This document shows, one piece after another, positions 6,752-15,644 of a DNA stretch of 64,000 bases. The DNA comes from Halorussus aquaticus (lineage in GTDB: Archaea > Halobacteriota > Halobacteria > Halobacteriales > Haladaptataceae). The stretch covers positions 2,976,001-3,040,000 of the forward strand of contig NZ_CP100400.1 in assembly GCF_024218795.1 (NCBI RefSeq), written 5' to 3'. The notes under the pieces were generated by a model, which was given only the letters and a program-made list of their open reading frames with translations, searched no databases and was not told the origin of the DNA. The position numbers and the translations under genes were made by a program. Position 1 is the stretch's first letter. Every line of letters starts with the position of its first letter.

Positions 6752-9304
6752 ATGGATTCCGGTCGGATTACGACCGACGACGTGCTCGCCATCTGTGACG
6801 AGAAGGCGCTGGTCCGCGAACCCGTCACGACGAACGATATCGCGGAGGAATTAGACTGTACCCGGCGCACCGCGTACAACAAACTCGACGAGTTGGCCGA
6901 GCGCGGCGACGTCCGGAGCAAGAAGGTCGGTTCGCGGAGTCGCGTGTGGTGGCGACCCGCGGACCCCGAACGGCTCTCGGACGGTGCGGTCGCTGCCCAT
7001 CCGGAGCGTGGTACCTCCGACGACGCTCTCGAAGCGACTCCCGTCACGCTCGAAGGCATCGTCTCGGACGCCGCCGAGCGCCAGCGCCTCGAAACCGAAC
7101 TCGCGGAGGTCTTCGGTCGCATTTCGGACGGCTTCTACGCGCTGGACGACCGGTGGCAGTTCACCCACGTCAACGAACGCGCCGAGGAACTCATCGACTA
7201 TCGGGGCGAGGGTCTCGTCGGCCGGGACTTCTGGGAGGTGTTCGAGTGGGCCGCCGAGTCGAAACTCGGCGAGGAGTACCGGACCGCGATGCGGACCCAA
7301 GAGCCGACCACCTTCGAGTTCTACTACCCCGAACCGCTGGCGTCGTGGTACGAGGTCCACGCGTATCCCTCGGAGACCGGCCTGTCGGTGTACTTTCAGG
7401 ACGTCAGCGAGCGCAAGGAGCGCGAACGGAAACTCGACGAGAGCGAGCGCCGCTACCGCGCCCTCGTCGAACACTTCCCGAACGGTGCGGTCGCCCTCGT
7501 CGACCGGGACCTACGCTACCGCACCGTCGGCGGTACTCCCCACGACGTCGCAGACGTCACGGCCGACGAGATAGCGGACCAGACGGTTCGGGAGGCGCTC
7601 CCGCCGACGCTGGCCGACGAACTCGTCCCGCGGTACGAGACCGCCTTGGAGGGCGAGTCGAGTACGTTCGAGGCCGCGTTCGAGGGCCGAACCTTCGAGT
7701 TCCGTGTCGTACCGATTCGGGACGACGACGGCGACATCTTCGCGGCGCTGGGGATGTCTCAGGACGTCACCGAACGCGTCGAAGCCGAGCGGAAACTGGC
7801 GGAGTCCGAGCGCCGGTACCGGACGCTGGTCGAACACTTCCCGAACGGGGCGGTCGCGCTCTTCGACGAGGACATCCAGTACACGGTCACCGGCGGGGAG
7901 GTTCTGGACGACATCAGCGTTTCTGCCGACGAGGTCATCGGTCAGACAGTCTCGGAACGCTATCCCGCGGCGGTCGCGGACCAACTCGAACCGAGGTTCC
8001 GGGCCGCCCTCGACGGCGAGACGAGCACCTTCGAGTTCGAGTTACACGACCGGCACTGGCTGGCACACACGGTCCCGGTCAGCGACGACGACGGCGACGC
8101 TTCCGCGGGCATACTGATAGTGCAGGACATCACCGAGCGTATCGAGCGCGAGCAGGCGCTCCGCAAGAACAAGAATCAGCTTCGGGCGCTCGTCGAACTG
8201 CTCCCGGTCGCCGTCTTCGTGGCCGAGGCGGACGGTCGCATCGTCGAGTGGAACGAGGCCGCCGAGGAAATCTGGGGCGGGGAGGTCGCCGAGTCCGAGT
8301 CGGTCGCCGAGTACGAGGAGTACGACGGCTGGTGGGCCGACACGGGCGAACCCCTCGACCCCGAGGAGTGGCCGCTCGCTCGGGCGCTACGGGGCGAGGA
8401 GGTCACGGACCCCGCCGTGGTCGAAATCGAGGGGTTCGACGGAGAGCGTCGCACCGTCCTGAACCACGGCATGCCGGTCCGGGACGCGGACGGCGAAGTC
8501 AATCGCGCGGTCGTCACCCTGACCGACGTCACCGAGCGCGAGGAGCGCAAGCGGCGACTGCAGGAGCAGAACGAGCGACTCGAATCGTTCGCCAGCATGC
8601 TGGCTCACGAACTTCGGAACCCGGTCACGGTCGGCCAGATATACAGCCAGCAGTTATCGGTCGATGCGGACTCGGAGGAAGCCGGTGTAGACACGGAAGC
8701 GGTCGAGTACGTCACTGAGGCGTTCGACCGCATCGAGGACATCATCGACGTCATGCTGGTGTTGACGCGGGGCCGCGAGGCGGTCGGCGAGCAGACGCCG
8801 GTGGACCTCGCGGACGTGGCGAGAGCGGGGTGGGCCGAGGTGGACGCCCCCGAGGCGACCCTCGACGTCGCTCTGGACCTCGAAATGTGCGCCGACGAGA
8901 CGTACATCCGACACCTGTTCCGGAACCTGTTCGAGAACGCCGTCGAACACGGTTCGACGAGTCCTCGTTCGCAGGCTCACGAGGACGCCGTGGAGCATGG
9001 CTCCACGGGCAATCGTCCGCAGGACGATGACACCGTCGAACACGGCGGAAGCGGCGTCACGATTACGGTCGGCGAACTCCCGTCGGGGTTCTACGTGGCC
9101 GACGACGGGTGCGGTATCCCCGCCGACGACTGGGACACCGTGTTCGAGGCGGGGTACACGACCGCGGGCGAACACGGTGGAACCGGGTTGGGACTGGCGT
9201 TCGTCCGGGAGTTGGCCGAGGTGTACGAGTGGGAGTGCGCGGTGACCGAGAGCGCGGACGGCGGGGCGCGGTTCGAGTTCAGGAACGTCGAACGCGACCG
9301 ATGA
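6752..9304 (+). CDS. Multi-PAS sensor histidine kinase with N-terminal winged helix
   Basis: 850 residues from the ATG at 6752 (MDSGRITTDD), preceded by GGAGG and a TTCTTATG element near 6719–6726; longer in-frame starts exist upstream. Residues about 5–70 form a winged helix (TTNDIAEELDCTRRTAYNKL). Four PAS-type regions follow (roughly 110–225, 230–347, 348–465, 470–600). The second and third are near duplicates, each opening with ESERRYR(A/T)LVEHFPNGAVAL. The HisKA box LAHELRNP carries the phospho-acceptor His619, and an ATPase domain with FRNLFENAVEHGS, DDGCGIP and GTGLGLAF motifs ends the protein. There is no membrane segment and no receiver domain, so it is probably a cytoplasmic sensor. 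The N-box holds an unusual repeated insertion (EHGST... EHGST... EHGGS). No cognate regulator is adjacent. Confidence 0.88.
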   Translation: MDSGRITTDDVLAICDEKALVREPVTTNDIAEELDCTRRTAYNKLDELAERGDVRSKKVGSRSRVWWRPADPERLSDGAVAAHPERGTSDDALEATPVTLEGIVSDAAERQRLETELAEVFGRISDGFYALDDRWQFTHVNERAEELIDYRGEGLVGRDFWEVFEWAAESKLGEEYRTAMRTQEPTTFEFYYPEPLASWYEVHAYPSETGLSVYFQDVSERKERERKLDESERRYRALVEHFPNGAVALVDRDLRYRTVGGTPHDVADVTADEIADQTVREALPPTLADELVPRYETALEGESSTFEAAFEGRTFEFRVVPIRDDDGDIFAALGMSQDVTERVEAERKLAESERRYRTLVEHFPNGAVALFDEDIQYTVTGGEVLDDISVSADEVIGQTVSERYPAAVADQLEPRFRAALDGETSTFEFELHDRHWLAHTVPVSDDDGDASAGILIVQDITERIEREQALRKNKNQLRALVELLPVAVFVAEADGRIVEWNEAAEEIWGGEVAESESVAEYEEYDGWWADTGEPLDPEEWPLARALRGEEVTDPAVVEIEGFDGERRTVLNHGMPVRDADGEVNRAVVTLTDVTEREERKRRLQEQNERLESFASMLAHELRNPVTVGQIYSQQLSVDADSEEAGVDTEAVEYVTEAFDRIEDIIDVMLVLTRGREAVGEQTPVDLADVARAGWAEVDAPEATLDVALDLEMCADETYIRHLFRNLFENAVEHGSTSPRSQAHEDAVEHGSTGNRPQDDDTVEHGGSGVTITVGELPSGFYVADDGCGIPADDWDTVFEAGYTTAGEHGGTGLGLAFVRELAEVYEWECAVTESADGGARFEFRNVERDR

Positions 9305-9431
9305 CGAGTCGGGTCGGTCCCGCTGTGGGCCTGCTCTGGCCGAACGTCTCCCGACGTTCGCGGAGAACTGTGACGCTCGCGGGTCCCGGCCGAGAAACGG
9401 AGACGAGAGTCGCCGGGAGCGACGAAGTGGA

Positions 9432-10505
9432 CTACCCTAACTGAACCGCGCGCTGTTGCTCGTGAGACCGATAGATACCGTCGATGACGCGCTGGACTTC
9501 GAGCGCCTGCTCGACCGTGTTGCGGGCCGGAGCGACGCCGTCGCGGACCGCCTCGAAGAAGACGCGCTGTTCGGCCTTGTGCGGGTCCTCGTGGCGGGTC
9601 TGAATCTCGGAGTCCGAGAAGTGGTCGGTTCCCTGTCGGCCCGACTCGTAGATGGTCAGCGAGTCGTCGGCCTTGTCGAAGTTCGCGCCCGCCTCGGTCC
9701 CTCGGACGACGAACTCCTCGTTCGGCGAGCGGTTGGCGGCCCACGCCACTTCCAGCGAGAACGTCTTGCCGCCCTCGCACCGGACGAACGCGCTGACGGA
9801 GTCGTCCACCGAGAACTCGCCGGAGTTGGTGTCCTCGCCCCACATCTCGAGGTAGGCGTAGTCGTCGCGCGACCCGAACTGCGACCGGATGGTGCCCGAC
9901 ACTTCCTGCACCGTCGGGAAGTCGTGGAAGTGGAGCGCGAGGTCGATGGCGTGGACGCCGATGTCGATGAGCGCGCCGCCGCCCGCTATCTCTTGGTTGG
10001 TGAACCACGACCCGCGGCCCGGAATCCCGCGCCGCCGGATGAAGTTGGCCTCGACGTGGCGGGTCCGGCCGAACCGACCCTCTTCCTGATACGACTTGAC
10101 GACCTCGACCGGGTTCCGGAACCGGTTGTGGAACCCGACCATGCAGAAGCCATCGGCGTTGCGGGCCGCCTCCGCGATGCGCTCGGCGCTCTCCAGCGAG
10201 TGGGCGAGGGGTTTCTCCAGTAGCACGTCGAGTCCCGACTGGAGGGCCGCCACCGCGTACTCCTCGTGGAACTTGTTGGGCGTCGTGACGATGACGGCGT
10301 CCACCGCCGTCCCGTAGAGTTCCTCGTAGTTCTCGAAGGATTCGACGCCGTACTTCTCGGCGAAGCGGGCGCGCGCGTCGGGGTTGATGTCCACGCCGCC
10401 GACGATTTCGATGCCGCCGAGGTCGAGGAGACGGTCGGCGTGATAGTGACCGATGTTCCCGAGACCGACGAAGCCGACTCGGACCGGCTCATTCGTTCTA
10501 GACAT
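9432..10505 (-). CDS. Gfo/Idh/MocA-family NAD(P)-dependent dehydrogenase
   Basis: 357 residues. An N-terminal Rossmann fold opens with VRVGFVGLGNIGHYHADRL and is followed by the family motif LLEKPLAHS (EKP supplies the catalytic Lys). The C-terminal domain contains the GGGALIDIGVHAIDLALHF stretch with the second catalytic residues (D and H). These enzymes oxidise sugars, inositols or sugar derivatives with NAD(P). It lies 131 bp downstream of the last gene of the ABC importer operon on the same strand, so it probably acts on the imported substrate. Which sugar cannot be decided from sequence. It may have its own weak promoter in that gap. Confidence 0.92.
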   Translation of the reverse strand: MSRTNEPVRVGFVGLGNIGHYHADRLLDLGGIEIVGGVDINPDARARFAEKYGVESFENYEELYGTAVDAVIVTTPNKFHEEYAVAALQSGLDVLLEKPLAHSLESAERIAEAARNADGFCMVGFHNRFRNPVEVVKSYQEEGRFGRTRHVEANFIRRRGIPGRGSWFTNQEIAGGGALIDIGVHAIDLALHFHDFPTVQEVSGTIRSQFGSRDDYAYLEMWGEDTNSGEFSVDDSVSAFVRCEGGKTFSLEVAWAANRSPNEEFVVRGTEAGANFDKADDSLTIYESGRQGTDHFSDSEIQTRHEDPHKAEQRVFFEAVRDGVAPARNTVEQALEVQRVIDGIYRSHEQQRAVQLG

Positions 10506-10636
10506 AGTTACTAGTGGTAGCCAACCGTGAGTCGTTGTTAGGTTTTTCTGTTCGGTGGTCTATCAGGATTCGGGAACCTGACGCGGCGTGATACGTCGGT
10601 TGCGCTACGTCCGGCGTCGTCCGACCGCCGTGCATC

Positions 10637-10840
10637 TCAGTAGAGTTGCCGCTCGGTCTCGTCCCGTTCTGTCTCGCGTTCCGCCTCTCGTTCGGCGCTC
10701 CGTCGTGCGGACAGCCACGCCCGAATCGCGGGGAGGAACTTGCGCTTGCAGTCGAGCGCGAACGAGACGATGCCGTACGCCCAGAAGAAGAACAGCACCG
10801 TCCCGCCGACCAGATAGAACCACCCGAGGGGCGTGACCAT
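10637..10840 (-). CDS. Small membrane protein in the ABC importer operon
   Basis: 67 residues with one strongly hydrophobic segment (residues about 5–27, GWFYLVGGTVLFFFWAYGI). A highly charged, helical C-terminal tail follows that is rich in Arg and Glu (EREAERETERDETE). The start codon shares one base with the stop of the ATPase gene (TGATG), so it is translationally coupled and is a real part of the operon. I do not recognise a named family. A role as an accessory or stabilising subunit of the transporter is an inference from position only. Confidence 0.75.
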   Translation of the reverse strand: MVTPLGWFYLVGGTVLFFFWAYGIVSFALDCKRKFLPAIRAWLSARRSAEREAERETERDETERQLY

Positions 10841-12036
10841 CAGTCGTCGCCCTCCGCTTCCCGCTCGGTCTCTCGCGTGCCCGGTTCGACCGCCGCGAAG
10901 TCGAGGGTGTGACTGATGGCGTCGCCCGACTGGGTGTCGAAGAGGTGGACGCGCTCGCGGTCCAGAACCACCTCGACGTCCTCTTCGGACTCGATGTCCG
11001 AGGAGGGGTCGATGCTCATCAGGAGTTGGTTCTCGGCCCCTGCGGGGTCGCCCTCCATACTCGTGTCGGCCGCCTCGCCGGTCAACAGGTAGACGAATAT
11101 CTCGTCGCCCATCGGCTCCAACACGTCGGTCCTCGCGGGGATGGGTTGGGTCGGATTACTGATGTCCCCGCCGGTGTGGTCGAGGTAGACGTCCTCGGGT
11201 CGGACCCCGAGCGTGAGGTGGTCGCCCTCCGCGACTCCCGGCAACTGTCCGGGGTCGAAGTCCACGTCGAAGTTGGGCGTCGTGAGACCGGTGGCGGTGA
11301 CCTCGCCCTCGACGAAGTTCATCGAGGGCGACCCGATGAACCCCGCGACGAAGAGGTTCGCGGGTTCGTTGTAGCAGACCAGCGGTGGGGCGATCTGTTG
11401 GAGTTGACCCCCGTCGATGACCGCGATGCGGTCGGACATCGTCATCGCCTCGGCTTGGTCGTGAGTGACGTAGATGATGGTGGTGTCCAGTTCCTTGTGG
11501 AGGCGCTGGAGTTCCGTCCGCATGTGGACTCTGAGCTTCGCGTCGAGGTTCGCCAGCGGTTCGTCCATCAGGAACACCTCGGGTTCGCGCACGATTGCCC
11601 GCGCGATGGCGACGCGCTGGCGCTGCCCGCCCGAGAGCTCGTCCGGCATCCGTTCGAGCATCCCCTCCAACTGGACGATGTCGGTCGCGCGCTCGACGCG
11701 GCGCTCGATCTCGTCCTTCGGGTAGTCGCGCAGCCGCAGGCCGAAACTGATGTTCTCGTACACGTCCATGTGCGGGAACAGCGCGATGTTCTGGAACACC
11801 ATCGCGATGCCCCGGTCCTTCGGCGGCAGGTTCGTGACGTCCCTGTCGGCGATGGTGATGGTCCCCTCGCTGGGGAGGGTCAACCCCGCGATGGTCTCCA
11901 GCGTCGTGGACTTGCCGCACCCCGAGGGACCGACGAGCGTGACGAACTCGCCGTCCTCGATTTCGAGGTTCATGTCGTCGACCGCCGTTACGTCCGCGTA
12001 GCGTTTCGTGACGCCGTCTAAGATAACTTTACCCAT
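10840..12036 (-). CDS. Sugar ABC transporter ATP-binding protein (MalK/UgpC type)
   Basis: 398 residues. Walker A GPSGCGKST, Q-loop VFQNIALFPHM, signature LSGGQRQRVAIARAI, Walker B VFLMDEPLANLDA and the switch His in YVTHDQAEAM are all intact, so it should hydrolyse ATP. After about residue 235 comes the OB-fold/TOBE regulatory extension seen in MalK, UgpC and other CUT1 carbohydrate importers. It energises the two permeases encoded just upstream, with only 6 bp between them. An unusual detail is the PPLVCYNEPAN stretch where the family usually has a PxxLYxxPAN form, placing a Cys there. The substrate is most likely a sugar or polyol. Confidence 0.95.
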   Translation of the reverse strand: MGKVILDGVTKRYADVTAVDDMNLEIEDGEFVTLVGPSGCGKSTTLETIAGLTLPSEGTITIADRDVTNLPPKDRGIAMVFQNIALFPHMDVYENISFGLRLRDYPKDEIERRVERATDIVQLEGMLERMPDELSGGQRQRVAIARAIVREPEVFLMDEPLANLDAKLRVHMRTELQRLHKELDTTIIYVTHDQAEAMTMSDRIAVIDGGQLQQIAPPLVCYNEPANLFVAGFIGSPSMNFVEGEVTATGLTTPNFDVDFDPGQLPGVAEGDHLTLGVRPEDVYLDHTGGDISNPTQPIPARTDVLEPMGDEIFVYLLTGEAADTSMEGDPAGAENQLLMSIDPSSDIESEEDVEVVLDRERVHLFDTQSGDAISHTLDFAAVEPGTRETEREAEGDD

Positions 12037-12042
12037 TGTGAA

Positions 12043-12966
12043 TCACTCCTTGAGCGCTCCCGCGGTCAGTCCGCTGACTATCTTCTCCTGTGCCACGACC
12101 ACGAGGATGGCGACGGGCAGGACCCCGACGATGCTCGCGGCCGCCATGAGGTTGTACAGTTGGGTGTACTGGCCCTGATAGCTCAGGATGCCCCACACGA
12201 TGGGTGCCCAACTGCGCGCCTCGCCCGAGGTCATCAGGAACGAGAAGAAGAACTCGTTGTACACCGAGATGAACGTCAGCACCCCCGCCGTCGCCACGCC
12301 CGGTGCCGACAGCGGCATGATGACCCGGAACAGCGCGCCCAGACGCGTCGTCCCCTCGATTCGCGCGGCGTCCTCCAACCCGTCCGGAATCTGGCCGTAG
12401 AACGTCGAGAGGATGAAGATGGACAGCGGCATGAACAGCGCGCTGAACGGCAGTATCATGGCGAACGGCGTGTTGAACAGGCTCGGACTCGACACGCCCA
12501 GCACGGAGACGTTGCCGGTGAACAGCCGGAACAGCGGGATGATGAACGCCGCTGGCGGGAAGTACGACACCGCCAGTATCAGCAGCATCAGCGGTCCCTT
12601 CCCCGGGAAGTCGAGTCTGCCGAACACGTAGCCCGCGAGACTCGCCAGTATCAGCACGACGACCGTCGTGGCGATGCCCAGCACGAAGCTGTTGAACATG
12701 TAGATGTGGAACGGCACCTTCGTGAACACCGTCACGAACGCCTCCGGATTGAACCCGTGTGGCACCGGCGGGAAGCCGAAACTGGTGATGGCCTCGTTGG
12801 GAGTGAGCGCCAGCACCAGTAGCCAGTAGAACGGGAACAGCGTCGTGAACAGGAAGAACAGCATGGCGACGTAGAACATCGCCCTGTACACCTTCTTGGG
12901 GTTCTGTATCGCCGAGTTCACCCACCGCGAGAACGCGCCTCGACTGGAATCTGTTTCCGTAGCCAT
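12043..12966 (-). CDS. Sugar ABC transporter permease (MalG type)
   Basis: 307 residues with six predicted membrane segments, starting with AMFYVAMLFFLFTTLFPFYW after a short cytoplasmic N-terminus. The EAA loop that docks on the ATPase is seen as LEDAARIEGTTRLGALFRVI, with the conserved G. Together with the C-terminal end GLTAGALKE this is typical of the MalG branch of the CUT1 carbohydrate importers. It is separated by one base from the other permease gene and by 6 bp from the ATPase gene, so it is within one operon. Confidence 0.93.
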   Translation of the reverse strand: MATETDSSRGAFSRWVNSAIQNPKKVYRAMFYVAMLFFLFTTLFPFYWLLVLALTPNEAITSFGFPPVPHGFNPEAFVTVFTKVPFHIYMFNSFVLGIATTVVVLILASLAGYVFGRLDFPGKGPLMLLILAVSYFPPAAFIIPLFRLFTGNVSVLGVSSPSLFNTPFAMILPFSALFMPLSIFILSTFYGQIPDGLEDAARIEGTTRLGALFRVIMPLSAPGVATAGVLTFISVYNEFFFSFLMTSGEARSWAPIVWGILSYQGQYTQLYNLMAAASIVGVLPVAILVVVAQEKIVSGLTAGALKE

Positions 12967-12967
12967 G

Positions 12968-13969
12968 TTATCCTCCCGTCTCCGTGTCCGCGTACTTGAC
13001 GATGTACACCGAGACCACGAGACCGATGAGTCCCGCCGTGATGAACGCCACCGCCGCCGACGTGCCGTACATCCGCGACCCGCGGAAGGTCGTGACCACC
13101 AGACACGACAGCGACGGCACCGTGTTACATCCTACGACCGTCTCGATGAGGCCGTAGATTCGCATCGCGCCGATGGTCCGGAACAGCATCGCCACCAGCA
13201 CCGACGGCAGGACCAGCGGCAGGGTTATCATCTTGAACTGCTGGTACTTCGAGGCCCCCGCGACTCTCCCCACGTCGTAGAGGCTCCGGTCCACGCTCTG
13301 GAGTCCCGCGAGGATGATGAGCGCCATGAACGCCGAAGTCTTCCAGACGTCGGCGACGATGAGTATCAGCATCGACTCCGACGGGGTCGATAGCGGCGTG
13401 AATCCGAGGATTCCGAGTTGGTTGAGGAACGCCGGGTTCTCCGGCGTGCCGACGAGGAACCCGATGCCCGGCTGGAACATCAGGAAGAAGATCATCCCCT
13501 GAATCACGATGGGCACCGCCCACGGGATGATGATAGCGACCCGGACCCACCGTCGCCCGCGGAAGTCCTGGTCGAGGACCAGCGCCTGTGCGAACCCCAC
13601 GATGGTCTCGAAGAAGACGCTGAACAGCGTGAAGATGAGCGTCACGGTGAGCGCGCTCCTGAACGGCGTCGAGAGGTCGAAGAACGGCCGGACCAACAGC
13701 GCGTTGCGCTCGCCCGTCAACAGCGCGACGTAGTTCTGCAGACCCACGAACTCGCCGAGCGGAGCGCTCCCGACGAGGTTGTCGGCGTACAGCGACATCC
13801 GGAAGGTGCTCAGTAGCGGCCAGAACGCGATGAGTCCGAGCAACAGCAGTACCGGCGTCAGCAGCAGGTACGCGAACTGCGTGTCGCTCAGGTTCTCCAT
13901 CCAGCGCACTGCCGAGACGTACGGTCCCGACCGCCGGGAGTCCGGGGCCTCCTCTTCGGTTGTTGCCAT
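12968..13969 (-). CDS. Sugar ABC transporter permease (MalF type)
   Basis: 333 residues. A 30-residue cytoplasmic N-terminus is followed by a first membrane segment (FAYLLLTPVLLLLGLIAFWP) and at least five more. The EAA loop reads SLYDVGRVAGASKYQQFKMI, followed by LPLVLPS. This is the MalF-like partner of the next permease. The gene lies 26 bp downstream of the solute-binding protein gene. It has the shorter form without the large periplasmic loop of enterobacterial MalF, as is usual in Gram-positives and archaea. Confidence 0.93.
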   Translation of the reverse strand: MATTEEEAPDSRRSGPYVSAVRWMENLSDTQFAYLLLTPVLLLLGLIAFWPLLSTFRMSLYADNLVGSAPLGEFVGLQNYVALLTGERNALLVRPFFDLSTPFRSALTVTLIFTLFSVFFETIVGFAQALVLDQDFRGRRWVRVAIIIPWAVPIVIQGMIFFLMFQPGIGFLVGTPENPAFLNQLGILGFTPLSTPSESMLILIVADVWKTSAFMALIILAGLQSVDRSLYDVGRVAGASKYQQFKMITLPLVLPSVLVAMLFRTIGAMRIYGLIETVVGCNTVPSLSCLVVTTFRGSRMYGTSAAVAFITAGLIGLVVSVYIVKYADTETGG

Positions 13970-13995
13970 TGAAGATTGTGAGGTCTGACGCTAGT

Positions 13996-15459
13996 TCACG
14001 CGCTGCTCTCGATCACCTCTAACTGCGCTTTGAGTTGGCTCATCGCCCGACTGGGGTTGCCACCCTGCGCGAAGGCGCCGTTGACCTGCTGGGCGATTTT
14101 GGACGATTCCGAGGGCCAGACCGGCGTGACCGGGCGCGGAATCGCGTTCTCGCCCGCGACGCGGAGCGGTTCGAGGTATCGACCCATTATCGGCACCTGC
14201 TTGGCCCGGTCGGTGGTCAGCAGTTTGGGTTCCGGCGGGAGGAATCCCAGCACCTCGAACAGTTTGTACTTGAACTCCTCGCTCATCATCGCTTTCAGCA
14301 CCTCGGCGGCCGCCTCCGTCTTGTTCGAGTTGGGGTTGATGGCGTTGTGCCACCCGCCGAGCGCCGCCACCGGCCCTCCCGTCATCGGGTACTGGGCCTC
14401 GTCGGGCGTCTTGGCGTACGGAATCGGCATCACGCCGAGGTCCTGACCCAGCGCGTCCTCGGCACCGCTGATGTTGATGGCGTAGGGCCAGTTGCGGTGC
14501 ATGACGGCGTTGCCGTTGGTGAACGGTTTCCGGGACGGCTCCTCGACCCACTGCATCACGGCCTGCGGTGCGATGCCGCCCTGATACTTGTCGAGCGTGT
14601 TGTTGGCGTCCGAGCCGTGGATGAACGTCCGCACCATCTTGATGGCGTTGACCACCTGCGGTTCGTCCACGGTGATGGGTCGGTCGCCGACCGGCCCGAA
14701 CAGGTACTGCTCGGGGTTGCCGAAGTAGGCCCCACCCCAACTCGACATGAACTCGTTGAAGTCACAGCACGACAGCCCCTCGTAGGCCTTCGCTTGGAAG
14801 GTGTAGCCGTACTCGACGTCGTTGTTGTTCATCGCCTGCTTGGTCACCTGCGAGAACTTCTGCCACGTCATCGAGTCGGTGGCCCACTTGTCGAAGTCCG
14901 ACTGCCCGAACCCGGCGTTCTTCAAGTAGTTCTGGTTGTACTGCATCGTCGGGAAGTCCGGGAACAGGGGCACGGCGTACAGGTCGCCGTTCGGCCCTTT
15001 CGCAGTCGAGACGCTGGCGTCGAAGTACTGGTTCTCGATGCGCTGAATCCGCTCCTGCGGGAAGCTCCCCGACTTGCTCAGGTTCATCAACTGATTCCGG
15101 ACGACGAACGGAATCGTCCACCCGCTGTCCATGTAGAGGATGTCGGGGTTCGACCGCCCCGCCGACAGCCACTGCTGGTACTGCGCGCGGCGGTTGTCGG
15201 TCACCGACGGTCCCGCGAGAACTTCGACCTCGATGTCCTTCGAGAGACCGTTGTTGTGCAGAACCGGTTGTAGCTCTTGGTTCCACGTCGAACCCTGGAA
15301 GTCCGGGTCCGTCGCCCACTGGACCGTGGTCGTCCCGCCCTGTTGAACGTCGCCGACCGCCCCGTCGTCTACGTATCCTGTCAGGCCCGCCGCCGCTCCC
15401 GACGCACCGACAGCTTTGACGAACCGTCGCCTAGAAGTTCCGCTACCCTCATTTGTCAT
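13996..15459 (-). CDS. ABC transporter extracellular solute-binding protein (family 1), lipobox Cys missing
   Basis: 487 residues. The Tat signal begins SRRRFVKAVGASGAAAGLTG. In haloarchaeal relatives the next residue is normally the lipid-modified cysteine, but here residue 29 is Tyr (codon TAC at 15373–15375), one transition away from Cys TGC. The mature part shows the family-1 binding-protein pattern: a long bilobed domain, TNGNAVMHRNWPYAIN, MTGGPVAALGGWH and a C-terminal helical tail. It should capture a sugar outside the cell and pass it to the two permeases encoded directly downstream. It is the first gene of the operon; a TATA-like TTATAC on the minus strand lies near 15499–15504. If the Tyr is real, the protein would be released or anchored differently. 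Confidence 0.92.
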   Translation of the reverse strand: MTNEGSGTSRRRFVKAVGASGAAAGLTGYVDDGAVGDVQQGGTTTVQWATDPDFQGSTWNQELQPVLHNNGLSKDIEVEVLAGPSVTDNRRAQYQQWLSAGRSNPDILYMDSGWTIPFVVRNQLMNLSKSGSFPQERIQRIENQYFDASVSTAKGPNGDLYAVPLFPDFPTMQYNQNYLKNAGFGQSDFDKWATDSMTWQKFSQVTKQAMNNNDVEYGYTFQAKAYEGLSCCDFNEFMSSWGGAYFGNPEQYLFGPVGDRPITVDEPQVVNAIKMVRTFIHGSDANNTLDKYQGGIAPQAVMQWVEEPSRKPFTNGNAVMHRNWPYAINISGAEDALGQDLGVMPIPYAKTPDEAQYPMTGGPVAALGGWHNAINPNSNKTEAAAEVLKAMMSEEFKYKLFEVLGFLPPEPKLLTTDRAKQVPIMGRYLEPLRVAGENAIPRPVTPVWPSESSKIAQQVNGAFAQGGNPSRAMSQLKAQLEVIESSA

Positions 15460-15644
15460 TATCTCTCACTCCCCCACACGCTGTAACGGCAAACCTCCGT
15501 ATAACAGCTTTGGCCAGCCTCCAACGGAAGTGATTGGAAAAAAACTAGGCTGGGGACGGGGATTTCGTCTCGGCTGTCGGCATTGTGTCAGGGTCAGCGC
15601 GGCCTAATCGCCCCGCCGTCCCGTAATATTTACTCGCGGGCGTG

